DNA from: DASSUW01 sp963849695
GTDB lineage: Bacteria; Actinomycetota; Thermoleophilia; Solirubrobacterales; Solirubrobacteraceae
NCBI GenBank assembly: GCA_963849695.1
Contig: CAWKIT010000028.1
Coordinates: 25,008 to 89,007 of the forward strand
DNA: 64,000 bases
Reading direction: 5' to 3'
The notes beneath the pieces are model-generated. The model saw only the letters and a program-made list of their open reading frames with translations. It was not told the DNA's origin and did no database searches. Every line of letters begins with the position of its first letter. Position 1 is the first letter of the stretch. Of the stretch, positions 55,034-63,582 are shown one piece after another. The position numbers were made by a program, and so were the translations under genes.

Positions 55034-55900
55034 TCAGGCCGGCTTAACCAGCGGCAGGCCGATCGACGTGAAGTGCGAGCGGTTCACCCGGAGCACCAGG
55101 TGCGGGAACTCGCCGCCAGGCGCGCGGGTCTCCCCATCCACGATGTCGATCGGGTTGGCGAGCGACTCGGGAGAGATGGAGAGGTCGATGTCCTGCATCA
55201 GGTCCAGCCCGGAGGGCCGGACCACGCGCTGGAGGATCTCGCGGCGCGTGAAGACGTCGCCCGTCCGCCGGCGTAGCGTGGCGCGCGACGCCCGCCGCCC
55301 CGCCGTGAGGACGCGCGCCGCCGCGTGGACCGGCGCGGTCTCGGTGACGTGGCGGTCGAGGTAGACCTCGGTGACGAGGAACGCGTGCCCGCCCGGGCGC
55401 AGGACGCGTCCGATCTCGCGGGCGGCGCGAGCGATGTCGGAGGGGGAGCCGAAGTGCTCGATCGACGAGAACGAGATCACGGCGTCGAAGCTCGCATCCT
55501 CGAATTCGAGCGCCCGCGCGTCCATCGAGCGGACTTCCAGGCGGTCCTGCGCGTAGGGGTAGGGCGCCAGCGAGGCGGGGTCGGTCAGCATCGTGGCCCC
55601 CGCCTCGCGATTCGCGAAGTCGCCCTCGCCGTAGATGTCGATCGCCACGACGCGGCGCGCGTGGCGGGTGAGCCAGAACGCGATGTGGTCCCGCCCCGCC
55701 GCGACGTCAAGGATGTCGGCGTCGCTGTCCAGCCGCCCGACGTCGCGAAGGAACGCGGCCCCCATCCCAAACTCCCAGTACTTGCGGTGCTCGCGTCCAG
55801 GCACCGCATCAGGCACGACATCGCGCATCACCCCGGCGAGATCCGGGTCCTGGAAGTCACGGAGATCGCAGACCTTTGCGTACCTGCGCGAGAGGGTCAT
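55034..55900 (-). CDS. SAM-dependent methyltransferase
   Basis: 288 aa. ADILDVAAGRDHIAFWLTRH is motif I, RVVAIDIYGEGDFANREAGA motif II, and SFDAVISFSSIEHFGSPSDI with LRPGGHAFLVTEVYLDRHV complete the fold. The N-terminus has MGAAFLRDVGRL and a WEFG motif; a C-terminal beta-domain follows (FPHLVLRVNRSHFTSIGLPL). Substrate unknown. TAACGT eight bases upstream of ATG 55900 is a candidate -10. Confidence 0.85.
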   Translation of the reverse strand: MTLSRRYAKVCDLRDFQDPDLAGVMRDVVPDAVPGREHRKYWEFGMGAAFLRDVGRLDSDADILDVAAGRDHIAFWLTRHARRVVAIDIYGEGDFANREAGATMLTDPASLAPYPYAQDRLEVRSMDARALEFEDASFDAVISFSSIEHFGSPSDIARAAREIGRVLRPGGHAFLVTEVYLDRHVTETAPVHAAARVLTAGRRASRATLRRRTGDVFTRREILQRVVRPSGLDLMQDIDLSISPESLANPIDIVDGETRAPGGEFPHLVLRVNRSHFTSIGLPLVKPA

Positions 55901-55948
55901 CCGGCCGCACGTTATCGGGGGCAGCCGGACGGTCCCGTTCGATGCGGC

Positions 55949-56966
55949 TCAGCCCCCGGTGAGCGCGACCGTGCGTGCCACGCCTTCGCGGCGGCTGGCG
56001 TCGAGCGAGCGCTGGAGCGCCTCGAGCACGCGCACGACGCGCAGGCCGGACGCCCCGTCGGAGATCGGCGTCGTGCCCTCGCGGACGCACCGGACGAAGT
56101 GCTCGCACTCGGTGCGCAGGGGCTCGACGTTCGAGATCTGGGGGCTCCAGATATCGCCGGAGCGGGTGATGTACTCGCCGTAGGTGCCGGCGGGCTCGTC
56201 GAAGCCCTTGTCGTAGATGGCGATCTTCCCCTCGAGCGCCATGTCGTCGAAGGTGGCCATGCGCTGGTCGCCGACGACGGTGAAGCGACGCTCCTTGTGC
56301 GGGTCGAGCCAGCTCAGGTGCAGATGCGCGGTGAGGCCGGAAGGGAAGCGCAGGAAGCAGAACACCACGTCCTCGACGCCCTCGCGCATGTAGCTCTCGC
56401 CGCGGGCCTCGACCTCGTGGGGCTCCTCGCCGGCGAGCCGCAGCAGCACCGACACGTCGTGCGCGCCGAGCGACCACAGCGCGTTCTCGTCGGCGCGCAG
56501 CTTGCCGAGGTTCAGGCGGTTGCCGTAGATGTAGAGCACACGGCCGAGCTCGCCGCCGTCGATCAGCTCCTTGAGCTTGACCACGCCGGGATGGAACTCG
56601 AGCAGGTGGCCGACCATCAGGGTGCGGCCGGCGCGTTCGGCGGCGGCTACGACACCTTCGGCGTCGGCGGCCGAGCGGGCCATCGGCTTCTCGACGAAGC
56701 AATGCTTGCCGGCTTCCAGGACGCGGCGTGCGAGCGCGGCATGCGTCGGCACCGGGGTGGCGAGGGCGATGGCATCGACGCTGTCATCCGCCAAGACATC
56801 TTCGAGGTCGCCCGTGAAGCCGCGCGGCCGGGAACGACGGCGCGACGCGCTCCCGGCTGGCCTCCGAGGGGTCACAGCACCACGCGAGCTCGACGCCGGG
56901 GAGCGCCGCCAGATTGCGCGCGATGTTGGGGCCCCAGTAGCCGAGGCCGGCGACGGCGACGCGCAT
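55949..56966 (-). CDS. Gfo/Idh/MocA-family dehydrogenase (WbpB/WlbA-like), one frame break
   Basis: About 338 aa. MRVAVAGLGYWGPNIARNLA binds NAD; FVEKPMARSAADAEGVVAAA carries the EKP active-site Lys; ENALWSLGAHDVSVLLRLAG has the catalytic HD pair; the block YIYGNRLNLGKLRADENALW is characteristic of UDP-N-acetylglucosaminuronate 3-dehydrogenases. One extra base at about 56,825 breaks the frame in GGCCGCGCGG before FTGDLEDVLADD. With the DegT enzyme and the UDP-GlcNAc dehydrogenase downstream it would form a WbpB-WbpE-WbpA set. TAGACT lies seven bases upstream of the ATG. Confidence 0.87.
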
Positions 56967-57010
56967 TTTGCGGAGTCTAGATGGACCTGCTCATAGAATC
57001 CCGCCGACGG

Positions 57011-57820
57011 ATGACCCTTCCGACGCAGACGAAGCCGGAGCGCACCGTCGATGCAGCGAGGTTGCCGCGCACCGTGGAGGTGCTCGGAACGGCGCTCGCG
57101 TTGACCGACTACGAGGGTGCGCTGGACTGGATCGACGCCGCCGTCGAGTCGCGATCTGGCGGATACGTGTGCGTCGCGCCAACCCACACTGTGGTTGCCT
57201 CGCACGAGGATCCGGAGTTGCGCGCCGCCGTGCATGGCGCGGATCTCACGGTGCCCGACGGCCAGCCGCTCGTCTGGGCGCTCAACCTTCTCGGGCACAG
57301 GCTGAAAGACCGGGTCTACGGGCCCGACCTCATGGACAAGGCGTGCGCGCGCGCCGCGCGCACCGGCCGCCGCATGTACCTCTACGGCGGCCGCAACGAG
57401 GGAGCGCTCGTGCAGCTCACCCGCAATCTCCGGCTCCGCCATCCGGGATTGAGGATCGTCGGCGGCTACGTGCCGCCGTTCCGGCCGCTGACCGCTGATG
57501 AAGAAGACGCCGTCGCGGCAGACATCCACCGGACCGGCGCCGAGGTCGTGTGGGTGGGCATCGGCGTCCCCAAGCAGGAGAAGTGGATGGCCCGCATGAG
57601 CCCGCGCCTCCGCGGCCGCGTGCTGATCGGGGTCGGAGCGGCCTTCGACTTCCACGCGGGCCTGATCCCGCAGGCACCCGCAACGCTGCAGCGACTCGGG
57701 CTCGAATGGGCGTTCCGGCTTGCTCAAGAGCCGCGCCGGCTGTGGCGGCGGTACCTGCGCTACAACCCGCGCTTCGTGGTCGGCTTTGCGCGACAGTGGC
57801 TGCGCGAGCGGCCTCGCTAG
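57011..57820 (+). CDS. WecB/TagA/CpsF-family glycosyltransferase (GT26)
   Basis: 269 aa from ATG 57011. Adds N-acetylmannosamine, its uronate or a similar sugar to a lipid-linked acceptor. VAPTHTVVASHEDPELRAAV, DLTVPDGQPLVWALNLLGHR, YGPDLMDKACARAARTGRRM and WVGIGVPKQEKWMARMSPRL are the ordered family blocks; GVGAAFDFHAGLIPQAPATL and QRLGLEWAFRLAQEPRRLWRR close the fold. TAGAAT at 56994-56999 is the likely -10, so I prefer 57011 over the in-frame ATG at 56981. It diverges from the Gfo/Idh gene. Confidence 0.92.
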   Translation: MTLPTQTKPERTVDAARLPRTVEVLGTALALTDYEGALDWIDAAVESRSGGYVCVAPTHTVVASHEDPELRAAVHGADLTVPDGQPLVWALNLLGHRLKDRVYGPDLMDKACARAARTGRRMYLYGGRNEGALVQLTRNLRLRHPGLRIVGGYVPPFRPLTADEEDAVAADIHRTGAEVVWVGIGVPKQEKWMARMSPRLRGRVLIGVGAAFDFHAGLIPQAPATLQRLGLEWAFRLAQEPRRLWRRYLRYNPRFVVGFARQWLRERPR

Positions 57821-57829
57821 CCTGCTCCG

Positions 57830-58342
57830 ATGCTCAATCCCAACCTCGGGCGGGTTCTGAGCGCTGTCGGCGCGTGCCTGCTCATCGTCACGCTGTTCGT
57901 CGTCTGGTACGACATCGATCGCACCGCCGCCGAGGGAACCACGACCGCCACCGGCTGGGAGTCGTTCCCGCGACTGCGCATCGCGATCCTCCTGGGCGCC
58001 GTTCTCACGTTCATCACCGCGCTCCCGCGTCAGACGCGGCCCGTGCTCGTCGCGCGCACCGTGCTGGGGCTGTTGGTCGGTGCGCTGATCATGCGGCGCA
58101 TCGTCGACCCGCCGGACCTGAGCGCGGCTGTCCACCCCCAGCTCGGCATGTGGCTGGCCTTCCTGGGCGCGCTGATGGTCGCGATCGGCGGGCTCGTGGA
58201 CACCGGCCGCCGCGTGGTCGCCGCCTACCCCGGCCTCGCCGGCGGTGGTCGCGCGCCGAGATCGCTGCCGCCAGGCGACGGGCCGGGGGGCGGGAGGGGC
58301 GCCGTGCTCAGGGTGCCGAACGAAGCTGAGCGGGCGCGGTAG
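57830..58342 (+). CDS. Small four-helix membrane protein
   Basis: 170 aa with four helices (LSAVGACLLIVTLFVVWYDI, LRIAILLGAVLTFITALP, VARTVLGLLVGALIMRRIV, LGMWLAFLGALMVAIGGLVD) and a Gly/Pro-rich tail. I do not recognise the family. TAGCCT lies exactly six bases upstream of ATG 57830, so it is probably leaderless and transcribed on its own, although it follows the WecB gene by 9 bp. Its 3' end overlaps the convergent aminotransferase by 35 bp. Confidence 0.75.
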   Translation: MLNPNLGRVLSAVGACLLIVTLFVVWYDIDRTAAEGTTTATGWESFPRLRIAILLGAVLTFITALPRQTRPVLVARTVLGLLVGALIMRRIVDPPDLSAAVHPQLGMWLAFLGALMVAIGGLVDTGRRVVAAYPGLAGGGRAPRSLPPGDGPGGGRGAVLRVPNEAERAR

Positions 58343-59429
58343 CGGCGGCGAGCGCGTCTATGACGGCGTCCTGCTGGGTGTCGCTCATCCCGGCGAAGAG
58401 CGGCAGCGTCACCGCGTGGGCGGCGTAGGCGTCGGTCAGCGGCAGGTCCGGCGCTCCGTCGGCGTAGATCGCGAAGCGATGCGCCGGTGGGTAGTGCAGG
58501 CTCGTCTGGATCCCGCGCTCCTTGAGCTCGGCCCGCACGCGGTCGCGGTCGTCGACGAGCGCCGTGAAGATGTGCAGCGCCGGACCGGCAGTCGGGACGA
58601 CGCCTTCAGGCAGAAGCTCGCGGTAGCGGTGGTCGAGCTCGCGCCGGCGAGCGTTCTCGGCGTCCAGGCGCGCCAGACGGGCGGTCAGCAGGGCGGCGCG
58701 CGGCTCGTCGATGCGGTAGTTGAAGCCGAGCGCGACGACGTCGTACCCGGCGGCGTGGCCGCGGTGGCGGTCCCACGTGAGGGTGGTCATGCCGTGCGAG
58801 CGCAGGAGCTTCATCCGCTCCGCGATCGTGTCGTCGTCGGTGACGACGGCGCCGCCCTCGCCGACCGCCAGGTTCTTGTTCGAGAAGAACGAGAACGCGC
58901 CCGCGGCGCCGAAGGTGCCGATGTGGCGCCCCTGCTCGTGTACGCCGATGGCGTGGGCGGCGTCTTCCAGCAGGGCGAGACCGCGGTCGGCGGCGAGGTC
59001 TCGAATCGCAGCGATGTCGCCCGGATGGCCGCCGTACGCCATCGTCATGATCGCCCTGGTGCGCGGAGTGATCGCCGCCTCGACATCCGCCGCCGACGGC
59101 CACGGCCGCTCGAGCGCCGCGATGTCGACGAAGCGCGGCGTCGCGCCGGTGTAGGCGATCGCGTTGACGGTGGCCACGAACGTGAGCGACGGCACGATCA
59201 CCTCGTCGCCGGGGCCGAGCTCGGCCGCGAGGCAGATCAGATGCAGTGCCGTCGTCCCGTTGGCGACGGCGAGCGCGTGGCGCGCCCCTGTGTAGTCCGC
59301 CAGGGCGCGCTCGAGTTCCGCCGTGCGTGGACCCATGCTGAGCCAGCCCGAGCGGTAGACGTCCGTGACCACGGCGATGTCTTCCTCGGGGACGACGACG
59401 TCCGCGAGCGGGACCTGCCAGTCGGGCAC
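58308..59429 (-). CDS. DegT/DnrJ/EryC1/StrS aminotransferase (WbpE-like)
   Basis: 373 aa PLP enzyme that aminates a keto-sugar nucleotide. ALAVANGTTALHLICLAAEL binds the phosphate, MTMAYGGHPGDIAAIRDLAA and LLEDAAHAIGVHEQGRHIGT hold the conserved Asp-Ala-Ala-His, and FSFFSNKNLAVGEGGAVVTD the PLP Lys. GFNYRIDEPRAALLTARLAR is the conserved late block. The neighbours at 55949 and 59510 suggest it makes a 3-amino uronic acid. GTG at 59429 has TACCCT exactly six bases upstream, so leaderless. Confidence 0.93.
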   Translation of the reverse strand: MPDWQVPLADVVVPEEDIAVVTDVYRSGWLSMGPRTAELERALADYTGARHALAVANGTTALHLICLAAELGPGDEVIVPSLTFVATVNAIAYTGATPRFVDIAALERPWPSAADVEAAITPRTRAIMTMAYGGHPGDIAAIRDLAADRGLALLEDAAHAIGVHEQGRHIGTFGAAGAFSFFSNKNLAVGEGGAVVTDDDTIAERMKLLRSHGMTTLTWDRHRGHAAGYDVVALGFNYRIDEPRAALLTARLARLDAENARRRELDHRYRELLPEGVVPTAGPALHIFTALVDDRDRVRAELKERGIQTSLHYPPAHRFAIYADGAPDLPLTDAYAAHAVTLPLFAGMSDTQQDAVIDALAAATAPAQLRSAP

Positions 59430-59509
59430 GGCGCCAGGGTACCGGTAGACGGCCGCCCTCGCCGCTACCGTCTCCTGGCACCGGCAAGTCGCAAAACGAG
59501 GACGCAGAG

Positions 59510-60749
59510 TTGAGCATCGGGATCGTCGGATTGGGATACGTGGGGCTCCCGCTCGTCGTCGCGTTCGCCGAGTCGGGCGAGCGGGTGATCGGCGTGGACA
59601 TCGACCACGCCCGCGTCACTGCCCTGTCCGACGGCCGGTCGCCGATCGAGGACATCTCGGACGAGCGGCTCGGGTCCGTGCTCGATGCCTGCCGCTTCAC
59701 GACCCGGCCGGGCGAGCTGCACGAGGCGGAGGCGATCTTCGTGTGCGTTCCGACGCCGCTGACGCCGAATCGCGAACCAGACCTCGGGCCGCTGCTCGCG
59801 GCGACGCAAGCGCTGGCGGACGTGGTGAGGCGCGACCAGGTGATCGTGCTCGAGTCGACCACCTTCCCCGGCACCACGCGCGAGCATCTCGTGCCGCTGC
59901 TCGAGGAGTCAGGCCTGCGCGCCGGGGAGGACTTCGCGCTCGCCTACTCGCCGGAGCGCGTCGACCCCGGCAGGACCGACTACACGATCCGCAACACGCC
60001 GAAGGTGGTCGGCGGGCTCACTCCGCGCTGCACGGAGCGCGCCGCAGCCATCTATTCGCGCGTCTGCGACGAGCTCGTGCCGGTCTCGACGCCCGAGGTC
60101 GCCGAGCTCTCGAAGCTGCTCGAGAACATCTATCGCTCGGTCAACATCGCGCTCGTGAACGAGCTCGCGCGGCTTGCCGACCGGATGGGGATCGACATCT
60201 GGGAGGTGATCGACGCCGCGGCGACCAAGCCCTTCGGCTTCACGCGCTTCGATCCCGGCCCTGGAATGGGCGGCCACTGCCTGCCCGTCGATCCGTTCTA
60301 CCTGAGCTGGAAGGCGCGCGAGCACGACTTCTCGGCCGAGTTCGTCGAGCTGGCCGGCAAGGTCAACCAGTCACAGCCGTACTTCTGCGTCGAGAAGATC
60401 GTGCGCACGCTCAACGACGCCGGCAAGTCGGTCCGCGGCTCCCGCGTGCTGATCCTGGGCGTGTCCTACAAGGCGGGCGTCGGCGACCTGCGCGAGTCAC
60501 CGGCGCTGAAGATCATCTCGCTGCTGCGCGACCGCGGCCGGCGACATCCGCTACCACGACCCGCACGTCCCCGAGCTGGCCGAGCACGGCCTCCGGAGCA
60601 CGGCGCTCGACGAGGCGCTCGACGGCATCGATCTCGCGGTGATCGTCACGGCACACCCAGGTGTCGACCACGGGCACGTCGTCGAGCGAGCCCCGCTGGT
60701 GCTCGACCTGCGCGGCACCACGCGCCACATGGGCGTGCCGCAGCTCTAA
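59510..60749 (+). CDS. UDP-N-acetylglucosamine 6-dehydrogenase-like (WbpA type), one frame break
   Basis: About 412 aa. GIVGLGYVGLPLVVAFAESG binds NAD; VLESTTFPGTTREHLVPLLE and YSPERVDPGRTDYTIRNTPK are diagnostic of the UDP-HexNAc branch; GPGMGGHCLPVDPFYLSWKA has the catalytic Cys; VLILGVSYKAGVGDLRESPA opens the C-terminal domain. One extra C near 60,540 shifts the frame before DIRYHDPHVPELAEHGL. The start is a TTG at 59510, the only good start close to the conserved N-terminus. The product would feed the 55949 and 58308 enzymes. Its stop overlaps the convergent gene stop. Confidence 0.92.
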
Positions 60750-61846
60750 GGCCCGTACACGTCCCGGAGCTGCGCCGCGACCACCGCGGGTGTGTAGCGT
60801 TCGCGCGCCAAGCCGAGGGCGCGCTCGCCGGCGGTGGCGTCGCCGTACAGGGCCAGCAACCGCTCGGCGAGGGCATCGACGTCGCCAGGCGGATAGTGGC
60901 CCTCACGTGGCACCGTCTCGACGAGCCCGCCGGCGGCTGCGGCCACGACCGGCAGGCCGGCCGCCATCGCCTCGAGCGCGGCGAGCGGCAGGATCTCCTG
61001 ATAGCGGGAGGGCACGATCGCCAGCGCGGCGTCGCGGCGGAGCGCGGCGAGCTCGGAGGCGTTGACGTGGCCGGTGAAGCGGACATCGCCGCCGAGTGCA
61101 CGGAGGGCGCCGAGTTGCGGCCCGTCGCCCGCGATGACCAGAGGCACGCCGGCGCGGGCGCAGGCCGCGATCGCGTCGGCGAACCCCTTCTCGGGCGTCA
61201 GCCGGCCGGCGACCAGCGCGTACCGGCCCTCGCCCGCCGCCGAACGCTCCGCGAACGCCCGCTGGACGGACGGGATCACGCGCGCGCGGTCTCCCAGCGG
61301 CGCCCCGAGCTCGCGCAGCCGTCCGAGCGCGAACTCGCTCGGGACCACGAACGCGTCGGCGCACTCGCCCAGCCGCCGCTGCCACAGCGCCAGCGCTCCG
61401 CCGTACGCAGCCGATTCGGCGCGCGAGCCGCGGCAGTTCAGCCTCACCCCCGGCAGCGTGTTGCGGCCGTGGCAGCGTGTGCAGTCCTCGCCGTGCGTGA
61501 AGCAGGTGCCGATCGCGCACACGAGCCGGTAGTTGTGCAGGTGCAGCACCACCCGGGCGCCCTCCGCCCGCGCCGCGGCAAGCGCCCGCCAGCCGAACGC
61601 CGGGTGGACGTTGTGGGCGTGCACGACCCGCGCGCCGGAGCGCCGGACCGCGCCGGCGATCGCCGCCGGCCGCAGCCCGCCGCCGAGCAGCCCTGCCGCC
61701 GCCCGGGCTCGGCCCAGCGAGGCGGAGTCGCGCTCGAGCACGGCCGCCGGCTCGCCGAGCTCGGTCCGGATCAGCCAGGCGAGGTCCTCGACCGCGCGCT
61801 CCTCCCCGCCGGGCGTGCGGTAGCGGTTGTGGAGCAGGAGGATCAG
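60746..61846 (-). CDS. Glycosyltransferase family 4
   Basis: 366 aa. ILLLHNRYRTPGGEERAVED opens the N-domain, HAHNVHPAFGWRALAAARAE and LHLHNYRLVCAIGTCFTHGE with a CTRCHG Cys cluster follow, then VAGRLTPEKGFADAIAACAR and PSRYQEILPLAALEAMAAGL, the donor motif. The only start in reach is CTG at 61844-61846, overlapping the upstream stop (CTGA), where the other coupled genes have GTGA or ATGA; a base error G to C is possible. Acceptor unknown. Confidence 0.87.
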   Translation of the reverse strand: MILLLHNRYRTPGGEERAVEDLAWLIRTELGEPAAVLERDSASLGRARAAAGLLGGGLRPAAIAGAVRRSGARVVHAHNVHPAFGWRALAAARAEGARVVLHLHNYRLVCAIGTCFTHGEDCTRCHGRNTLPGVRLNCRGSRAESAAYGGALALWQRRLGECADAFVVPSEFALGRLRELGAPLGDRARVIPSVQRAFAERSAAGEGRYALVAGRLTPEKGFADAIAACARAGVPLVIAGDGPQLGALRALGGDVRFTGHVNASELAALRRDAALAIVPSRYQEILPLAALEAMAAGLPVVAAAAGGLVETVPREGHYPPGDVDALAERLLALYGDATAGERALGLARERYTPAVVAAQLRDVYGP

Positions 61847-62634
61847 TGGCCCAGCAGGCGGTCGAACCGCCCGCCCCAGACGGCGACGGTGTGGTGGACG
61901 CGCGGCATCACGCGCCGCTGAAGCCGCGAGCGGATGTGCTTGCGGGCGAAGCGGGCGGCCGAGGCGGGCATGTGCGTGTCGCGCGAGGCGACGGCGGCCT
62001 CGTCGTGCCGCACGCGCACCGACGGCAGGTAGAGGACGCGGCCACCGGCCCGCCGGATCCGCAGGAACAGGTCCTCCTCCTCCTTGTACAGGAAGAACCC
62101 GGGGTCGAAGCCGCCGACCGCGTCGAAGGCGCTCCGCAGGACCAGGCACGCGGCGCCGGAGACCCAGGCCGCGTCGGCCGGCGCGTCGCGTCGGCGGTAG
62201 TGGCTGCTGCCCGCCGCCTGCGCCACGCGCGCCCGGAACCCGTGCAGCTCGCCGTGGTCGCGCGGGTCCCACTCGCCGCTCGCCGAGATGAGCTTTGGTC
62301 CGACCGCGTGCACGTCGCCGCCGAGCGCGGCCAGCAGCCGTTCGACGGTCCGCGGCTCGACGAACCTCGTGTCCGGGTTGAGGAAGAGCAGCGCCGGCGC
62401 GTCATGCCGGGCGGCCAGCAGGTTGTGACCGGCCCCGTACCCGACGTTGCGCTCGGCGTCCACGAACTCGACCTCCGGATGCCGGGCGGCGAGCTCCGAC
62501 AGGTCATCCCCCGACGCGTTGTCGAGCACCAGCACGCGAGCACCGGGGGCGTCGGCCAGAACGGTCGGGAGGCAGGCCTCGAGGTGCGCCCGGGTGCGGT
62601 AGTTGATGACCTGGATCGCGACGTCGAGCGCCAC
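61843..62634 (-). CDS. Glycosyltransferase family 2 (rhamnosyltransferase-like)
   Basis: 263 aa. AIQVINYRTRAHLEACLPTV and RVLVLDNASGDDLSELAARH start the fold; ALLFLNPDTRFVEPRTVERL has the NPD metal site; WVSGAACLVLRSAFDAVGGF and FFLYKEEEDLFLRIRRAG the late loops. GTG 62632-62634 with TATGAT exactly six bases upstream is the best -10 in the window and points to a leaderless message. Diverges from the GT2 gene at 62655. Confidence 0.88.
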   Translation of the reverse strand: MALDVAIQVINYRTRAHLEACLPTVLADAPGARVLVLDNASGDDLSELAARHPEVEFVDAERNVGYGAGHNLLAARHDAPALLFLNPDTRFVEPRTVERLLAALGGDVHAVGPKLISASGEWDPRDHGELHGFRARVAQAAGSSHYRRRDAPADAAWVSGAACLVLRSAFDAVGGFDPGFFLYKEEEDLFLRIRRAGGRVLYLPSVRVRHDEAAVASRDTHMPASAARFARKHIRSRLQRRVMPRVHHTVAVWGGRFDRLLGH

Positions 62635-62654
62635 GCCGCCATCATAGGTTCGCC
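62635..62654. promoter_or_regulatory. Overlapping divergent promoters between two GT2 genes
   Basis: Only 20 bp separate the two start codons. On the minus strand TATGAT (62641-62646) is six bases from GTG 62634; on the plus strand TAGGTT (62645-62650) is four bases from ATG 62655. The two -10 boxes share two bases, so both genes appear leaderless and their promoters must compete. Confidence 0.5.
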
Positions 62655-63582
62655 ATGGCGCCCATCGTGACCGTCGCGCTGCCGGTGCTCGACGGCGGCC
62701 CGCTGCTCGGCGAGGTGCTCGCGGCAGTGAGCGGACAGCAGCTCGACCGGCCGGTCGAGCTGCTGGTGATCGACTCCGGCTCGAGCGACGGCTCGCAGGA
62801 GGTGGCCCGCCGCCACGGCGCCCGCGTGGTCGAGATCCCGCGCGAACAGTTCGGGCACGGTCGCACGCGCAATCGGCTGATGGAGCTGGCGAAGGGCGAC
62901 CACGTCGCGTTCCTCACCCAGGACTCCATGCCCGCCACCCCACGGTGGCTGGCGACGCTGCTCAGCGGCTTCCTCCTGGCCGACGACGTCGCGCTCGCCT
63001 GTGGTCCCTACCTGCCGCGTCCCGCCGCCAGCCCGATGATCCGCCGGGAGCTCACCGAGTACTTCGCGACCTTCGGCGGCGCGCGCGTGGATCGCGGCGA
63101 CGGCGACGCGGGCCCGCGGGCGTACTTCAGCAGCGCGAACGGCGCCGTCGCCCGCTGGGCGTGGGAGCGGATCCCGTTCCGGGACGTGCCGTACGCCGAG
63201 GACCAGCAGCTCGCCCGGGAGATGCTCGAAGCGGGTTTCGCGAAGGCATACCTGCCGGATGCCGCCGTCGTGCACTCGCACGACCACCCGCCGCGACGGG
63301 CGCTGGGCCGCTACTTCGACGACTTCCGCGCGCTGGCCGAGGTGCACGGTCATCGGGAGCCGCTCTCGCCCGCGGTACATCGCGGCGCGCGTCCGCAACG
63401 ACGTGGCGGCCGACCGGGCGTTCGTGCGGCGCGAGGGGCTCGAGCCGCAGACGCTGCGGTCACTCCAGCACCACACCGCCCGCGCGCTCGGCCGGAGCCT
63501 CGGCAGCAACGCCGACCGCCTGCCGGCGTGGCTGCGGCGCTCGATCTCGCTCGACGGCCGGGAGAGCTTCGAGCCGCGATGA
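62655..63582 (+). CDS. Glycosyltransferase family 2, one frame break
   Basis: About 309 aa. VTVALPVLDGGPLLGEVLAA, LLVIDSGSSDGSQEVARRHG, EQFGHGRTRNRLMELAKGDH, VAFLTQDSMPATPRWLATLL and YFSSANGAVARWAWERIPF give the ordered GT2 blocks, with TQDS as the metal motif, typical of rhamnosyltransferases. One extra base near 63,367 (CGCCCGCGG) shifts the frame; the C-terminus (RYIAARVRNDVAADRAFVRR to SFEPR) is then in the next frame and ends at 63582. It overlaps the following gene by ATGA. Confidence 0.85.

Noticed and set aside
55949..58135. One 728-residue minus-strand protein
   Set aside because: Only the C-terminal 270 residues belong to the Gfo/Idh enzyme; the rest is antisense to the WecB and membrane-protein genes and joined only through the frame break near 56,825.
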